Positions 24,103 through 33,783 of a stretch of DNA of 64,000 bases are shown here, in pieces. Made by a program: the position numbers and the translations under genes. The stretch comes from Viola odorata (taxonomy: Eukaryota > Streptophyta > Magnoliopsida > Malpighiales > Violaceae). The DNA lies in NCBI GenBank assembly GCA_963691705.1, contig OY829539.1, forward strand, positions 61,726,327-61,790,326, written 5' to 3'. The notes below the pieces were generated by a model. It searched no databases. It was not told where the DNA came from and saw nothing but the letters and a program-made list of their open reading frames with translations. Numbering within the stretch: position 1 is the first letter of the stretch; each line of letters begins with the position of its first letter.

Positions 24103-24540
24103 TTATACTTTTTCCAGAAAGGCTCTTGCTGGTCTTGTAGAGAATTCTTCTTCCACTGCCTGTAGAGAATTCTTGTAGCATACCCTCCATCTTGTGTCGC
24201 AAAGACACCCAGGAGTGTAGCATGTACCCAATAAGCAAGTTTCACCACAGTTGAAAATGGTACCACCACCAAGTTTGTTTTTTGAATACCTAGCCAGTGC
24301 TTCTTCAAGGATCGGGTTCGAGATGATGGTTTTGGTCATGGCAATCCCATTCATGGCTCCGCTCTCAACAAGATTCTCGTACGCGCCGCGAGTGATGACA
24401 TCTTCCAGTACTACTGCAGAGGATGCAAGGATCATGAGAGCAAAGACCGCCGCCGCGACCACAGCCATGAGACTAGCCATCATCTTCATCTTCTTCTTAT
24501 TGCTTTGGTGTGAACTACTTGCCTCTCCCTCGCCGTCCAT
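24103..24540 (-). CDS. cyclotide precursor (tricyclon-like)
   Basis: A single-exon ORF of up to 145 aa. Residues 18-45 form a hydrophobic signal peptide. A pro-region and N-terminal repeat follow (about 46-90, with the SNPILEEAL motif). One cyclotide domain starts at about G91-G92. Its six cysteines (C98, C102, C107, C112, C114, C121) have loop lengths 3, 4, 4, 1 and 6. The domain ends in N124 followed by SLQ, the asparaginyl-endopeptidase site for excision and head-to-tail cyclisation. A 21-residue tail completes the ORF. Loop 1 is the conserved GET and loop 3 is YTPG. Loop 5 (six residues) lacks the cis-proline of Moebius types. Cyclotides are circular defence peptides. M18 may be the true start, since residues 1-17 are hydrophilic and the TATA-like box is too close to M1. 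Confidence 0.93.
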   Translation of the reverse strand: MDGEGEASSSHQSNKKKMKMMASLMAVVAAAVFALMILASSAVVLEDVITRGAYENLVESGAMNGIAMTKTIISNPILEEALARYSKNKLGGGTIFNCGETCLLGTCYTPGCLCDTRWRVCYKNSLQAVEEEFSTRPARAFLEKV

Positions 24541-24564
24541 TTATGCAACTAACCTTGTTTTAAC

Positions 24565-24581
24565 CATATATGGACGTGGCC
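24565..24581 (-). promoter_or_regulatory. TATA-like box and ACGT element of the cyclotide gene
   Basis: Read on the minus strand, GGCCACGT (an ABRE/G-box-like ACGT core) directly precedes CCATATATG. The TATA-like run lies about 25-33 bp before the first ATG of the ORF. Transcription from it would start around that ATG, which favours the internal M18 start. Confidence 0.45.
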
Positions 24582-24589
24582 ATTCTTAT

Positions 24590-26270
24590 TGAAGGAATAG
24601 CTTGTATCAAGGGACAGATATTCACTTGGATCAGTAATTAGGTGTCATTTATTAGCGAGTGAAATTTTGGCGTTTTTCTCATGGGGATTTCTTGAATTTT
24701 CGACGGAATTTTGGGGAGTTTTTGACGGATATGTTGGTTTTTTTTTCTATTTTTGTATATGTTGGTTGAAGTACATTTTCTACAGGAAGAAAAATTAACG
24801 TCAGGCTGTGAAAATGCGTATTTTTCGAGTGTGACGTGCAATAAAATTTATGGCACGGAAATATATATGTTTGCGGTAGACTTTGACTAATTTTATTTTT
24901 CTAATAGTGCAAATATATGAAAAAATAGATATAGATATAAAAAAAAATACTTTTTTTAGCAAGATTATAAATAAAATATTTGATCATAACCTATACAAAG
25001 CATAGACACAAGTATGAGACACGGATACGATAAAATACTTTGGTATGAAAATTTTTGAAATCTCAAGATACGATATGCCTACATATATTTAAAATTTTAA
25101 ATATTTTTTAAAAATATAAATAATATTGTAGAAATTATAATCTAAATAAAATATTTAATTATTATAAAAAGATAAAGGGAATAAAATTATTAAATTATTT
25201 TATAAAGTTTTATTTCCGTTCGTAATATAGTTATTTTTAAATCATCATCTTAGCTATCTTAATTTTTTTTATAAAATTGCGCTTCCACACAATTTTAAAT
25301 CTCATATAACTCTTAATAGTAATAAAATAAGTTAAAGTAATAATGAAAGAATGTCATTTAAGTTGTTAATATTTAAGTAATAAAAACTGAACTTTAGTGT
25401 TTACGATTTAAATTATATGTTTTCTTATAAACTGTTTAAAACATGTGGTCACTAAGTTTGCATCAAATGGATAAAAATAAATAATTGCATATTTATTTTT
25501 TATACTATTTTTGTTACTTAAAAGTTAAAACTTAAAAATTAAAACCATGTGAATAAATTTATATCTTAAATATATAAAATATAATGAAAATAACTATAAT
25601 AGGAAATACTTATATATTAGCTATGTAATACATAAGTAAAATCTTAAAATAAAACAAGAGCATAATTTTATAGTCAAAGCTCTCAAAATATCTATGGCAT
25701 GTCCGGGTTGTTCTTAAAGTATCCCAAACATATTTCATCTATATTTAATTTTTTAATATTATTTTAAAATGTTTGATATGATGACCAAATTAAAATACCC
25801 GTCCTTCATAGATCATAAAACATTGAGACTAATTGTAATGATATTTTGATTATGCATTTAAAAACAATCATTTTAATTAATTTAAAGAGATTGGAACAAT
25901 GCATGGGAATTCCCTAACCAAGTTCGATTTGAAAAGTCTCTCTTATGAGGCCCAAATTAGTCGAAGCCCAGGGAGGAACTGTCACGAGCCCAAATTGGTC
26001 TCCTAATACATATGCTCAAAACGAACCACCCAATCAGGACAATTACCATAGAGTTCCCTGTACGCAATTCATAAGGTAGCCAAAAAGGAGCTCGACCGAT
26101 AAGAATTACCACAAATTGCAGCTAAAAAATTAAGCATCTATTCTTAAATAAAATTTTGAATTCGAGTTTTTGAATAATTATGCTGAGAGAGTCACCACCC
26201 TTTCAGAACCAAGAGCCAATGTTGAGCATCCGGCCCTTAGTGGAACTAATATGATCTCCTCCTTATAGTC
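24590..26270. other. intergenic, very AT-rich
   Basis: Upstream flank of the cyclotide gene. Long A/T stretches, no ORF and no structured repeat that I can support. GC content rises from about 25920 towards the BAHD remnant. Confidence 0.6.
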
Positions 26271-26274
26271 GATT

Positions 26275-26571
26275 TCGTGTCATGTTTGGCGATCCATGTT
26301 GCGAGTTCAAGGAGGAGTTGTCAACTCTATCGAGGAGATAATCACTTCTTTGAACATCCTAATAGACATCAAGAGTTCAACCCACGTTTTTGGTGATATG
26401 ATAAGTTTGAAGGCGAAAGGGATTATTGATGATGAGCGCGGGCTCGGGCTTGCAGCTCTGGAGTTAAACAAAGCGGTTGCTTCACAAACAGAGAGAGTGA
26501 CAAGAAACATAGAGAGGTGGATAGAAAAACCTTTTTTTCCCGAGACAACAAGGAGATCAAGCTAATGATAA
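26275..26571 (+). pseudogene. BAHD acyltransferase pseudogene, left part
   Basis: The ORF from 26296 contains QGGVV, ERGLGLAALELNKAVASQTE and RNIERWIEKPFFP, the order expected of the middle-to-late BAHD region (counterpart of GLGWAALQLNKAVASQT...W..SP). A stop follows at 26563-26565, just before the Mutator-like insertion. I find neither the N-terminal half nor the HXXXD motif upstream, so the copy is also 5'-truncated. BAHD enzymes transfer acyl groups from acyl-CoA to alcohols or amines. This copy cannot be functional. Confidence 0.8.
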
Positions 26572-26800
26572 TAATAATTAGGGAAAAAGACAGATTGGTA
26601 CCCAACATTTTCTAAAAAAGACAATTTAGCCACCAATTTTAACAATTGACAAATCAACTACCCATATTTTCGCCGTTAGACAAGTTAACCACCCATGTTT
26701 TTACCGTTAGACAAATTAACCATCGGTCAGATTAATTTTGACTAACGGTGTTAAATAAGTGACACGTGTCAGTTATCTAATGACGTGACATTAATTATTA

Positions 26801-27696
26801 CTCCCTCTGTCCTGAAAAAGTTGACGTTTTAGCCCAAAAACGCTGGTCTTTTTTAATTGACGCCTTTGGTAATTGTGCCCACTTACTTTACGTTTTAACA
26901 AAATTACCCTCAAACGACGCGTCGTTTTCCGCTTGTACAACGCGTCACACAGGGACAAAAGAGGGAAATGGAAAATGAAGTTGGGCTGATTTCAAATTTT
27001 GGGAACATTGAAAATACACTACTGACACTCTCTCTCTTCTTCATCTTTCACCCATCTTCTCTCTCTCGTCTCTGCACCCATCTTCTCTCTCTCTCCTTCA
27101 TCTTTCTTCATCTCTGATCTTTGTACCCAGCTCTCCCATCTTCTCCTTTCATCTTTCTTTCATCCTTCTCTTTTTCTTTCACCCGCAACTCTCCCATCTT
27201 TCTTTCATCCGCAACATCTCCTCCATGGCTTAGATCTAGAGATTAGATCTAGATCTCTAGATCTAGATTTAAAAGTGACGATGACGATGACGAATTGACG
27301 ATTATTGTGGGTGGTGTTGTTATGGTTGACGATGACGAATTGAAAGTGATGACGGCGATTTTTTTTTCTTTTAATTTAATTAGTATGAATTTCTTTTTTT
27401 TTATTTTTTCCTTCCTTCGGTTTGATTGATTTTGATTCTGGATTCTCTTAATTAATTTGGCATTTTCCATTAATTTGGTGTTTATTTTGGATGAATTTGC
27501 GGATTGATTGAGTTTGGTGATTTTGAGTTTGGATGAGAAATGGAAGAGGAGAGGAACGGAAGAGGAAGAAGGAGGCAGGAGGGCGCGACGCGTGGTGTGG
27601 TCTGTGTGGCCCACAGACAAGATTCAGTCGTCCACTGACACAGCCTTAATCCGTGTAATCCCTCCCTCCGCGTCAAATAAAAAAGAACGGAGGGAG
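26801..27696. mobile_element. Stowaway-like (Tc1/mariner) element nested in the MULE
   Basis: Ends are CTCCCTCTGTCC on the left and CTCCCTCCGTTC read from the right, typical Stowaway termini, with TA at both borders (26799-26800, 27697-27698). At 896 bp it is long for a Stowaway MITE. The interior holds a C/T-rich stretch of about 230 bp (26995-27230) resembling a plant 5' leader, ending at ATGGCTTAG. It then has an AGATCT-rich palindrome and GACGATGACGA repeats. This suggests captured host sequence. No transposase ORF is seen. Confidence 0.82.
27231..27265. repeat. AGATCT-rich palindrome
   Basis: TAGATCTAGAGAT (27231-27243) and ATCTCTAGATCTA (27253-27265) are perfect inverted copies. The 9-nt spacer between them also contains AGATCT. 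Confidence 0.85.
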
Positions 27697-28603
27697 TATT
27701 TTTTATTAAATGATGTGGCATTAATTATTATTTTTTATTAAATAAAATGCCACGTCAGTATTTTAAAAAATATAAAAATTATAAAAATAGGAGAAAAAAC
27801 TTTTAAAAAATCAAGAAAAATATAAAAAAAATTGAGAAAAAATAATAAATTTTAGAAAAAATCCAGAAATTATGAAAATAAATAAAAAGAGGAAAAAAAT
27901 TAGAGTTAAAAATAGGAAATTCAAACCAATAGAATTTTTAAAAAAAAATTGGACACTCCGTAGAGTGTAAAAATAATTTTTTTTCAAATATTTATTTTAA
28001 TTTTAATTTTAAAATAAAATACCTTAAAAATAGAGAAACTTAAGAAAAAATGAAAAAAGAAAAAAAGCACTCCGTATAGAGGCATTTCACCACTGCACAC
28101 CTCATTTTTTTAGTTTCTTTTTTTAGAAAGTGAGTTTATTGAAAGGATTGAAGAAGAAAGGGTAAGAAATTTGTCCATTTTTTTAAAAAATCCTATTGGT
28201 TTGAATTTTAGATATTTTTTCATATTTTCTGGATTTTTTTATAATTTTTTATAGTTTTTAAAAAATGTATATATTTTTTTATTTTTCTGAATTTTTTTAT
28301 ATTTTTTAAAAAATTTTCCTGAATTTTTTTATTTAATAAAAATAATAATTAATGCCACATCATTTAATAAAAAATAATAATTAATGCCACGTCATTAGAT
28401 AACTGACATGTGTCACTTATTTAACACCGTTAGTCAAAATTAGTCTGACCGATGGTTAATTTGTCTAACGGTAAAAACATGGGTGGTTAACTTGTCTAAC
28501 GGCGAAAACATGGATGGTTAATTTGTCAATTGTTGAAATTGGTGGCTAAATTATTTTTTTTAGAAAATGTTGGGTGTCAATCTGTCTTTTGCCCTAATAA
28601 TTA

Positions 28604-28800
28604 TGAATTCTTGGTTACCAGCTCTCCAAGGTTCAATGTTTATGGTAACGATTTCCGGTTGCGGTACAAGGCAAGCGATTGAAATCTGACGGGTTCATAA
28701 GTGTGTACCCTGGAGTGGAAGAAGGAAGTATGGACATTGATATTTGCTCATCGCTAGTCTTAATTTGGAGATTATGGGCAATGATCCGGAGTTCAATTAG
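28604..28800 (+). pseudogene. BAHD acyltransferase pseudogene, right part
   Basis: Directly after the MULE duplication the + strand reads TSSPRFNVYGNDF. After a frame change it reads KSDGFISVYPGVEEGSMDID, and after a second one NLEIMGNDPEFN before a TAG at 28798-28800. These are the C-terminal BAHD blocks in the right order. The DFGWG motif is degraded after DF. With the left part it shows one acyltransferase gene split by the transposon and further damaged by at least two frameshifts. Confidence 0.82.
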
Positions 28801-28829
28801 ATCGTGTGGTCATCCAATTTTCATTGTGT

Positions 28830-30500
28830 ACAATCATTAATTTGTTGTTTTTTATCTGGATTTTATACTAATATGAACCTACCAAGTTTACAATTGGTTA
28901 AAGAAAGTTTATTCGATGGTATCGAGGCGCATACCATCTCCGTCGTGCTCCACTTTCTTCTCTGGTGATGATTAGAGAACCACCGATCTTGATGCTAGCT
29001 GCAGCTGGAGAACGTCTGCTCAGAGCTTTGGGGTTGTGTTCCGCTTTGTTTAACTCCATCTATGGGCTCCATCTATGGGCTCCGTCGTGCTCCGCTTTGT
29101 TTAACTCCATCTTGATTAGAGAAGTATTCTATGGGCTTACTTTTTGTTCTACAGTATATTGTTTGGGCCGAATGTCTTGTTGGAGATTATAATATAAGTT
29201 TGTTATCTGAATGACTTTTTTCCAAAAGAAATTATAATATAATATAATTTTGTTTAGCTAATCAGTTGAATTGAATTCAACTGGCCCAAATCTTTAAAAG
29301 GAGTGCACACAACTAACTTAATTATCATAGTTCAAAGACATGGGCTTGAGAGTACACCAAATACAATAGAAGCCCAGAGAAGAGCCCAGTTTGCTCGCAG
29401 CCCACATAGTCAACAGATACAGACAGACGTCGTTGGCGGAGATAAAAACCTAAAGCCTCAAAGTTTCACTAGAAAAATAGGTCCTAAGTTGATAATTGAA
29501 ATTAATCATTAAGTAGTTGTTTTACACCAAATTAAAGTAAATCTTAAAAAAATAAAGGTAAATTGAATAAGACAACTTGATGCTTAATTTATCATTTACT
29601 ACAATGGATTGTATCAAAATCGTTAGAAAGAATGATTACGCAGGATTTAGTTTTATCAAATTTACAAACACACGAACAAATATAAAATTTCATAAATGAT
29701 TGGATTTGATTGCAATTTTTTTACGAGTATGAAGATTAAATTAATCATGAAGTAATAGAGATAAGATTGATGAAGTTAATTGCTTGATTAATTATTCATA
29801 GTGGATTACATAAAAATCATTACAATGAGTAATTATATAAGATTTAGTTGGACCGGATTTACAAACATGATAAATAATTTAAAATTTCATAAATTCATGA
29901 GCTTGATTGAAAATATTTTACAAATGCGGTGACTATACGGAAACGAAATTAATCATCTAGGTATTTGATTGGAAAAAATCTAAAAGCTGTTGGTTTATAA
30001 GTATATTAATATCCGGGGTTCTAGTATTTTACCCTCAACTTCTTTTCTTAAGCTAAAATTTTCAATGTTAATCTGATATCTAACCGTTAAATTTTACTAA
30101 TAATCTAATAATATCATTAATGATTTATTTAATATAATATTTTTATTGTAGTTAAAATTAATGAATTAGAGAAAAGAAATAAAAAAAGAATATATTTATC
30201 ATTAAAAATATCATCACCAATTGCGCCAAATACCTAAATAAAAAATAAATTCACATTTAGAAAAAGGTAAAAAGGTAAAAAGGTAAAAAGGTAAAATAAC
30301 TAAAAAGAACGTTTGTCTTTTTCTCCTATGATAAAGGTGTGGCAACTGCAAGACACTGCAAATACAGCCACCATCAAGAAATAGTGGAGTTTCCCGATAA
30401 GTTTTTTGCATGACTGACGAGGTTCAGGCACATCTGCCAGAACGTTTTCCGGCAACTACAGAAGCAGCAACCAGCAACCCAAGTAAGTGAGGAGACCACC
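28830..30500. other. intergenic with short duplications
   Basis: No supported gene. At 29036-29112 a 26-bp block (CCGCTTTGTTTAACTCCATC core) is repeated 51 bp apart, with ATGGGCTCC repeated between the copies. An AAAAAGGT run repeats four times at 30261-30292. The rest is AT-rich. Confidence 0.6.
30261..30292. repeat. (AAAAAGGT)4 minisatellite
   Basis: Four consecutive 8-bp units, shortly upstream of the PPR gene. Confidence 0.85.
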
Positions 30501-30529
30501 TTCAACTTTACTGTAAGTAGTTAAGCATA

Positions 30530-31870
30530 ATGGTTGCTTGTCTGTCTTGCAACCCTGCTGATGCTTTCTACTCCAGAACACAATTCCTCATTTCTCACAA
30601 TCGCCTCAATAGTAGAAGAGATGGACCCAAGTTTGGTTCGCGGGAAGCCCTCCTCTTACTCCAAAAATGCAATAATTTCAATCAAATCAAGCTTGTTCAT
30701 GCTAAGATTATTCGCCACGACCTGTCTAATGATCAGTTATTGGTTAGGAAATTGCTTCATTTTTGCTCTTGTTATGGGAAATTGGAGTATGCTACTCGAA
30801 TTTTCCATCAAGTCCGCGCACCTCACACTTTCACTTGGAATTTCATGATTAGGGTTCATACCAGTAATGGCAATTGTCATCAAGCGCTCCTTCTTTATAA
30901 CCATATGATCTGTCAGGGTTTTTCGCCCGATAAGTTTACCTTTCCGTTTGTTATCAAGGCTTGCTTGGGTTGTTCTGACATTTACAAAGGAAGAGAGGTT
31001 CATGGCTTTGCTATTAAAACTGGGTTTTGGATAGATATGTTTTTGCACCACACTCTGATGGATCTTTATTTGAAGTGTGGAGATGTTGGTTATGGGCGCA
31101 AGGTGTTTGAGGTAATGCGTGTGCGGAATGTGGTTTCGTGGACCACTTTGATTGCTGGCCTTGTTGCCTGCGGGGAGTTAGATGCTGCCCGAGGAGCTTT
31201 TGAGCGAATGCCGACAAGAAATGTGGTTTCGTGGACAGCAATGATTGAAGGGTATGTCAGGGAGCGACAACCTCAAGAGGCATTGGAGTTGTTTAGGAAA
31301 ATGATGCTTGAAAATGTAAGACCTAATGAGTTCACACTTGTTAGCTTGTTAAAAGTATGTGCTGAACTAGGGAGTCTGAAGTTAGGTAGCTGGATTCATG
31401 AATATGCGCTAAAGAATGGGTTCTATATTGGGGCGTTTCTTGGGACAGCTCTAATTGACATGTACAGCAAGTGTGGTAGTTTGGATGATGGCAGGAAAGT
31501 ATTTGAAAAAATGAAAACCAAGAGCTTAGCTACTTGGAATTCAATGATCACTAGTTTGGGGGTGCACGGCTATGGTGAGGAGGCCATTGCTCTGTTTTCC
31601 AAGATGGAGGAGACAGATGTACAACCAGATGCAATAACTTTTGTTGGTCTTTTATGTGCATGTTTACAGACAAGCAATGTAGAAGAGGGAAATAGGTATT
31701 TTGAGTATATGACAGAGCATTATGGCATCACTCCCATTCCAGAACATCATAGCTGCTTGTTTGAACTAAATAGCCGTGCCAACTTGTCAAATGAGGCCTG
31801 CAACTCAGCAAACTGCATGGAAACTCTCCTGAATAATAACGCAGCAGCTACAGTAACATTGCTTACATAG
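30530..31870 (+). CDS. PLS-type pentatricopeptide repeat protein
   Basis: This single-exon ORF of 446 aa encodes a PPR protein, a family that binds organellar RNA for editing, splicing or stability. The basic, Ser-containing N-terminus (1-45) could be a plastid or mitochondrial presequence. Repeats run from about 70 to 400 with P/L/S signatures such as HTFTWNFMIR, NVVSWTTLIAGLVACGELD, NVVSWTAMIEGYVRE and GTALIDMYSKCGSLDDGRKVF. After the last repeat a shortened E-like segment (PEHHSCLFELNSRAN) gives way to an unrelated Asn/Thr-rich end. There is no complete E, E+ or DYW domain, so any deaminase would have to act in trans. It lies between the LWD and eRF1 genes, as I recall for an Arabidopsis PPR gene (At3g26630), its probable orthologue. 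Confidence 0.92.
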   Translation: MVACLSCNPADAFYSRTQFLISHNRLNSRRDGPKFGSREALLLLQKCNNFNQIKLVHAKIIRHDLSNDQLLVRKLLHFCSCYGKLEYATRIFHQVRAPHTFTWNFMIRVHTSNGNCHQALLLYNHMICQGFSPDKFTFPFVIKACLGCSDIYKGREVHGFAIKTGFWIDMFLHHTLMDLYLKCGDVGYGRKVFEVMRVRNVVSWTTLIAGLVACGELDAARGAFERMPTRNVVSWTAMIEGYVRERQPQEALELFRKMMLENVRPNEFTLVSLLKVCAELGSLKLGSWIHEYALKNGFYIGAFLGTALIDMYSKCGSLDDGRKVFEKMKTKSLATWNSMITSLGVHGYGEEAIALFSKMEETDVQPDAITFVGLLCACLQTSNVEEGNRYFEYMTEHYGITPIPEHHSCLFELNSRANLSNEACNSANCMETLLNNNAAATVTLLT

Positions 31871-33250
31871 AAAATTGTTTTGAGCCAGCATGGTAGGGTA
31901 TTGTGTACCATCAACTCTGGTGCTTCAAGTGGGGATGTTGGTTGACTTCCTATGTGACTTCTTCTCATACCATACGAGACATGAATTTCATACAGGCACG
32001 GTACGGTCCATAGAGTTCACAGGACGTGCGAAAGAAAGATACTACTTCAAAGTGTAAATACTGCATTATAAATGCTCCAGGTAACATTTTTTCTTGCTTA
32101 TTCTGGAGAAAAACAGGTCTTTCTGGTTTTCACCCTTATTCTGTGCGGTAATGATTCAGAAGTTCAAGACAGGAACACTGCAGTATTTAGCTTCTGTACA
32201 AAAAGTATCCTTTCTTGCTTGGACTGAAGAGAATGTGTTTATCCAGTCTTATTTCATGAAGGTTAGTTTCTTCTGCATCGCAGAAGTAAGGCCTGTAAGA
32301 TATTAGATAATACAGAAGGCATGCTGCTTTGTTTTTCTTCCTTTGTTGGCAAAGCGGAAAGTATCAAGCATCACCATGTAAATGCTCAAGAGGTGTTGAA
32401 TTGTTTCATTTATGGTGAGGAAACTCGACTCCTTTTAGAGAATTTCTGTGTAGTATCAATAAACAGATTGCACCAGAGATGTTTCACTTATGTGTGATTA
32501 GAATGGTTCATCTCTTTCAGGTTATGAATACTGTGATCAGTGCTAGAATGGGAAACTCATCTGGTGTACGTATAATGTGAAGCTAACACAATTGTCGACC
32601 ACTCTGGCAATCTAGCATTCGAGCTTCCCACGCATTACTCTTGGTTCCCACTGCCCCTTCTCAACTCCAGGTAGTTTAAATCTTCTTGGATATAATTCGA
32701 GTGCTTCTCGTATCGATCTGTTATGGCTTAGCTGCCTAGCTTTTCTGCTTCTACTTTCTCTGTGAAAAAACTTTTTGTTCATATCTTAATCCACGTTAAT
32801 TAGTTTTTTTTATAAAAAAACTAGCGTTTTATATAACTATAATATAAGGATATTTTTATCTATAAATCAAAGAAGAGGAGTGTAAATAAAAAAATAAAGA
32901 GTACTAAGAACCGCACCCAAATGAAAATTGTACAATACAACAAAAAAGTTTTTTCTTAAATATATTTAATAATAATTCAATGAAAATAGTAAAATATAAA
33001 TTTATTCGTTCATTTTTATTTTTTACCATTCATACCAAAAAAGAGTAACGGTCATTCAAACCTTTTTATTTTTACTTGTGTTGGAAGATACCAAATATGT
33101 TAATGTACATACTCCATCATTCTCATTCCCTACTTTTCTAGTGGTGGATTATGATTAACCAAATATAATGCAATTGCATTAATGAGTAGATCGATGAACA
33201 ACCACCAAATCTTTATTAATTCCAACGAGCTAATTATGACAACATTATTC
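31871..33250. other. PPR 3' flank and intergenic
   Basis: The first 800 bp are not strongly AT-biased and may be a long 3' UTR. Beyond about 32770 the sequence is AT-rich. I see no coding exon. Confidence 0.5.
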
Positions 33251-33387
33251 ATTAATTAGCATAATTTCCAATACTTATGCATTGATTAGTCTAATTTCCA
33301 ATACTTATGCATTAATTAGCGTAATGTCCAATACATATGGATCAATTAGCCTAATTTTCAATACATATACATTAGTTAGCCTAATTC
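33251..33387. repeat. 30-bp tandem repeat, about 4.6 copies
   Basis: Units start at 33251, 33281, 33311, 33341 and 33371 (partial) with the pattern ATTAATTAGCNTAAT followed by TTCCAATAC(T/A)TATGC. Divergence between units is about 10-25%. The array lies about 400 bp upstream of the UGT gene. Confidence 0.93.
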
Positions 33388-33783
33388 GAAACGAGCTTAT
33401 TCTGTTCGTTTTCCTTCTTCTTTTTCAAATCTATAACCCAAAACGACAACGTTTGGTTTAAAGTGAAAAAAAGAAAGAGGATGAAGAATTAAAAAGAAAA
33501 ATTAGATCTGATTCTTCTACCGTATCATTTGCCTTGGCCCTTGGGTCTACCGTATCTGATTCGGCTACGCACCAACCGGAATATCTCTAATAAAATGATT
33601 ACTAAGAGACAAGATACATAGTAAAAGAGAACCTTCTGCATTGTTTATTGTTTTCCAACAGCTGTCCGCGATACAGTATTGCTCCTCTAGCTGTCCATCT
33701 TTGTTTCGACCTGCAATTATCTCTTTTTCTTTCTCCTCCTAACTTTGTTCAATCGCCTGGACTGTATCCAAGCAATTTTAGTC

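Larger units (their letters stand above)
26581..28594. mobile_element. fold-back Mutator-like element (MULE) with nested insertion
   Basis: The 2,014-bp element is flanked by a perfect 9-bp duplication, TAATAATTA (26572-26580 and 28595-28603). Its ends are long inverted repeats: GGGAAAAAGACAGATTGG on the left pairs with GGGCAAAAGACAGATTG read from the right. Similarity continues inward for over 400 bp (left arm 26581-26800 plus 27697 to about 27945; right arm about 28175-28594). A central loop lies at about 27946-28175. No transposase is present. The 9-bp TSD and very long TIRs are Mutator traits. The left arm is interrupted by the Stowaway-like element at 26801-27696. Confidence 0.88.

Noticed and set aside
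27482..27721. Overlapping ORFs of about 80 codons inside the Stowaway-like element
   Set aside because: Low-complexity readings of C/T-rich DNA; no transposase similarity.
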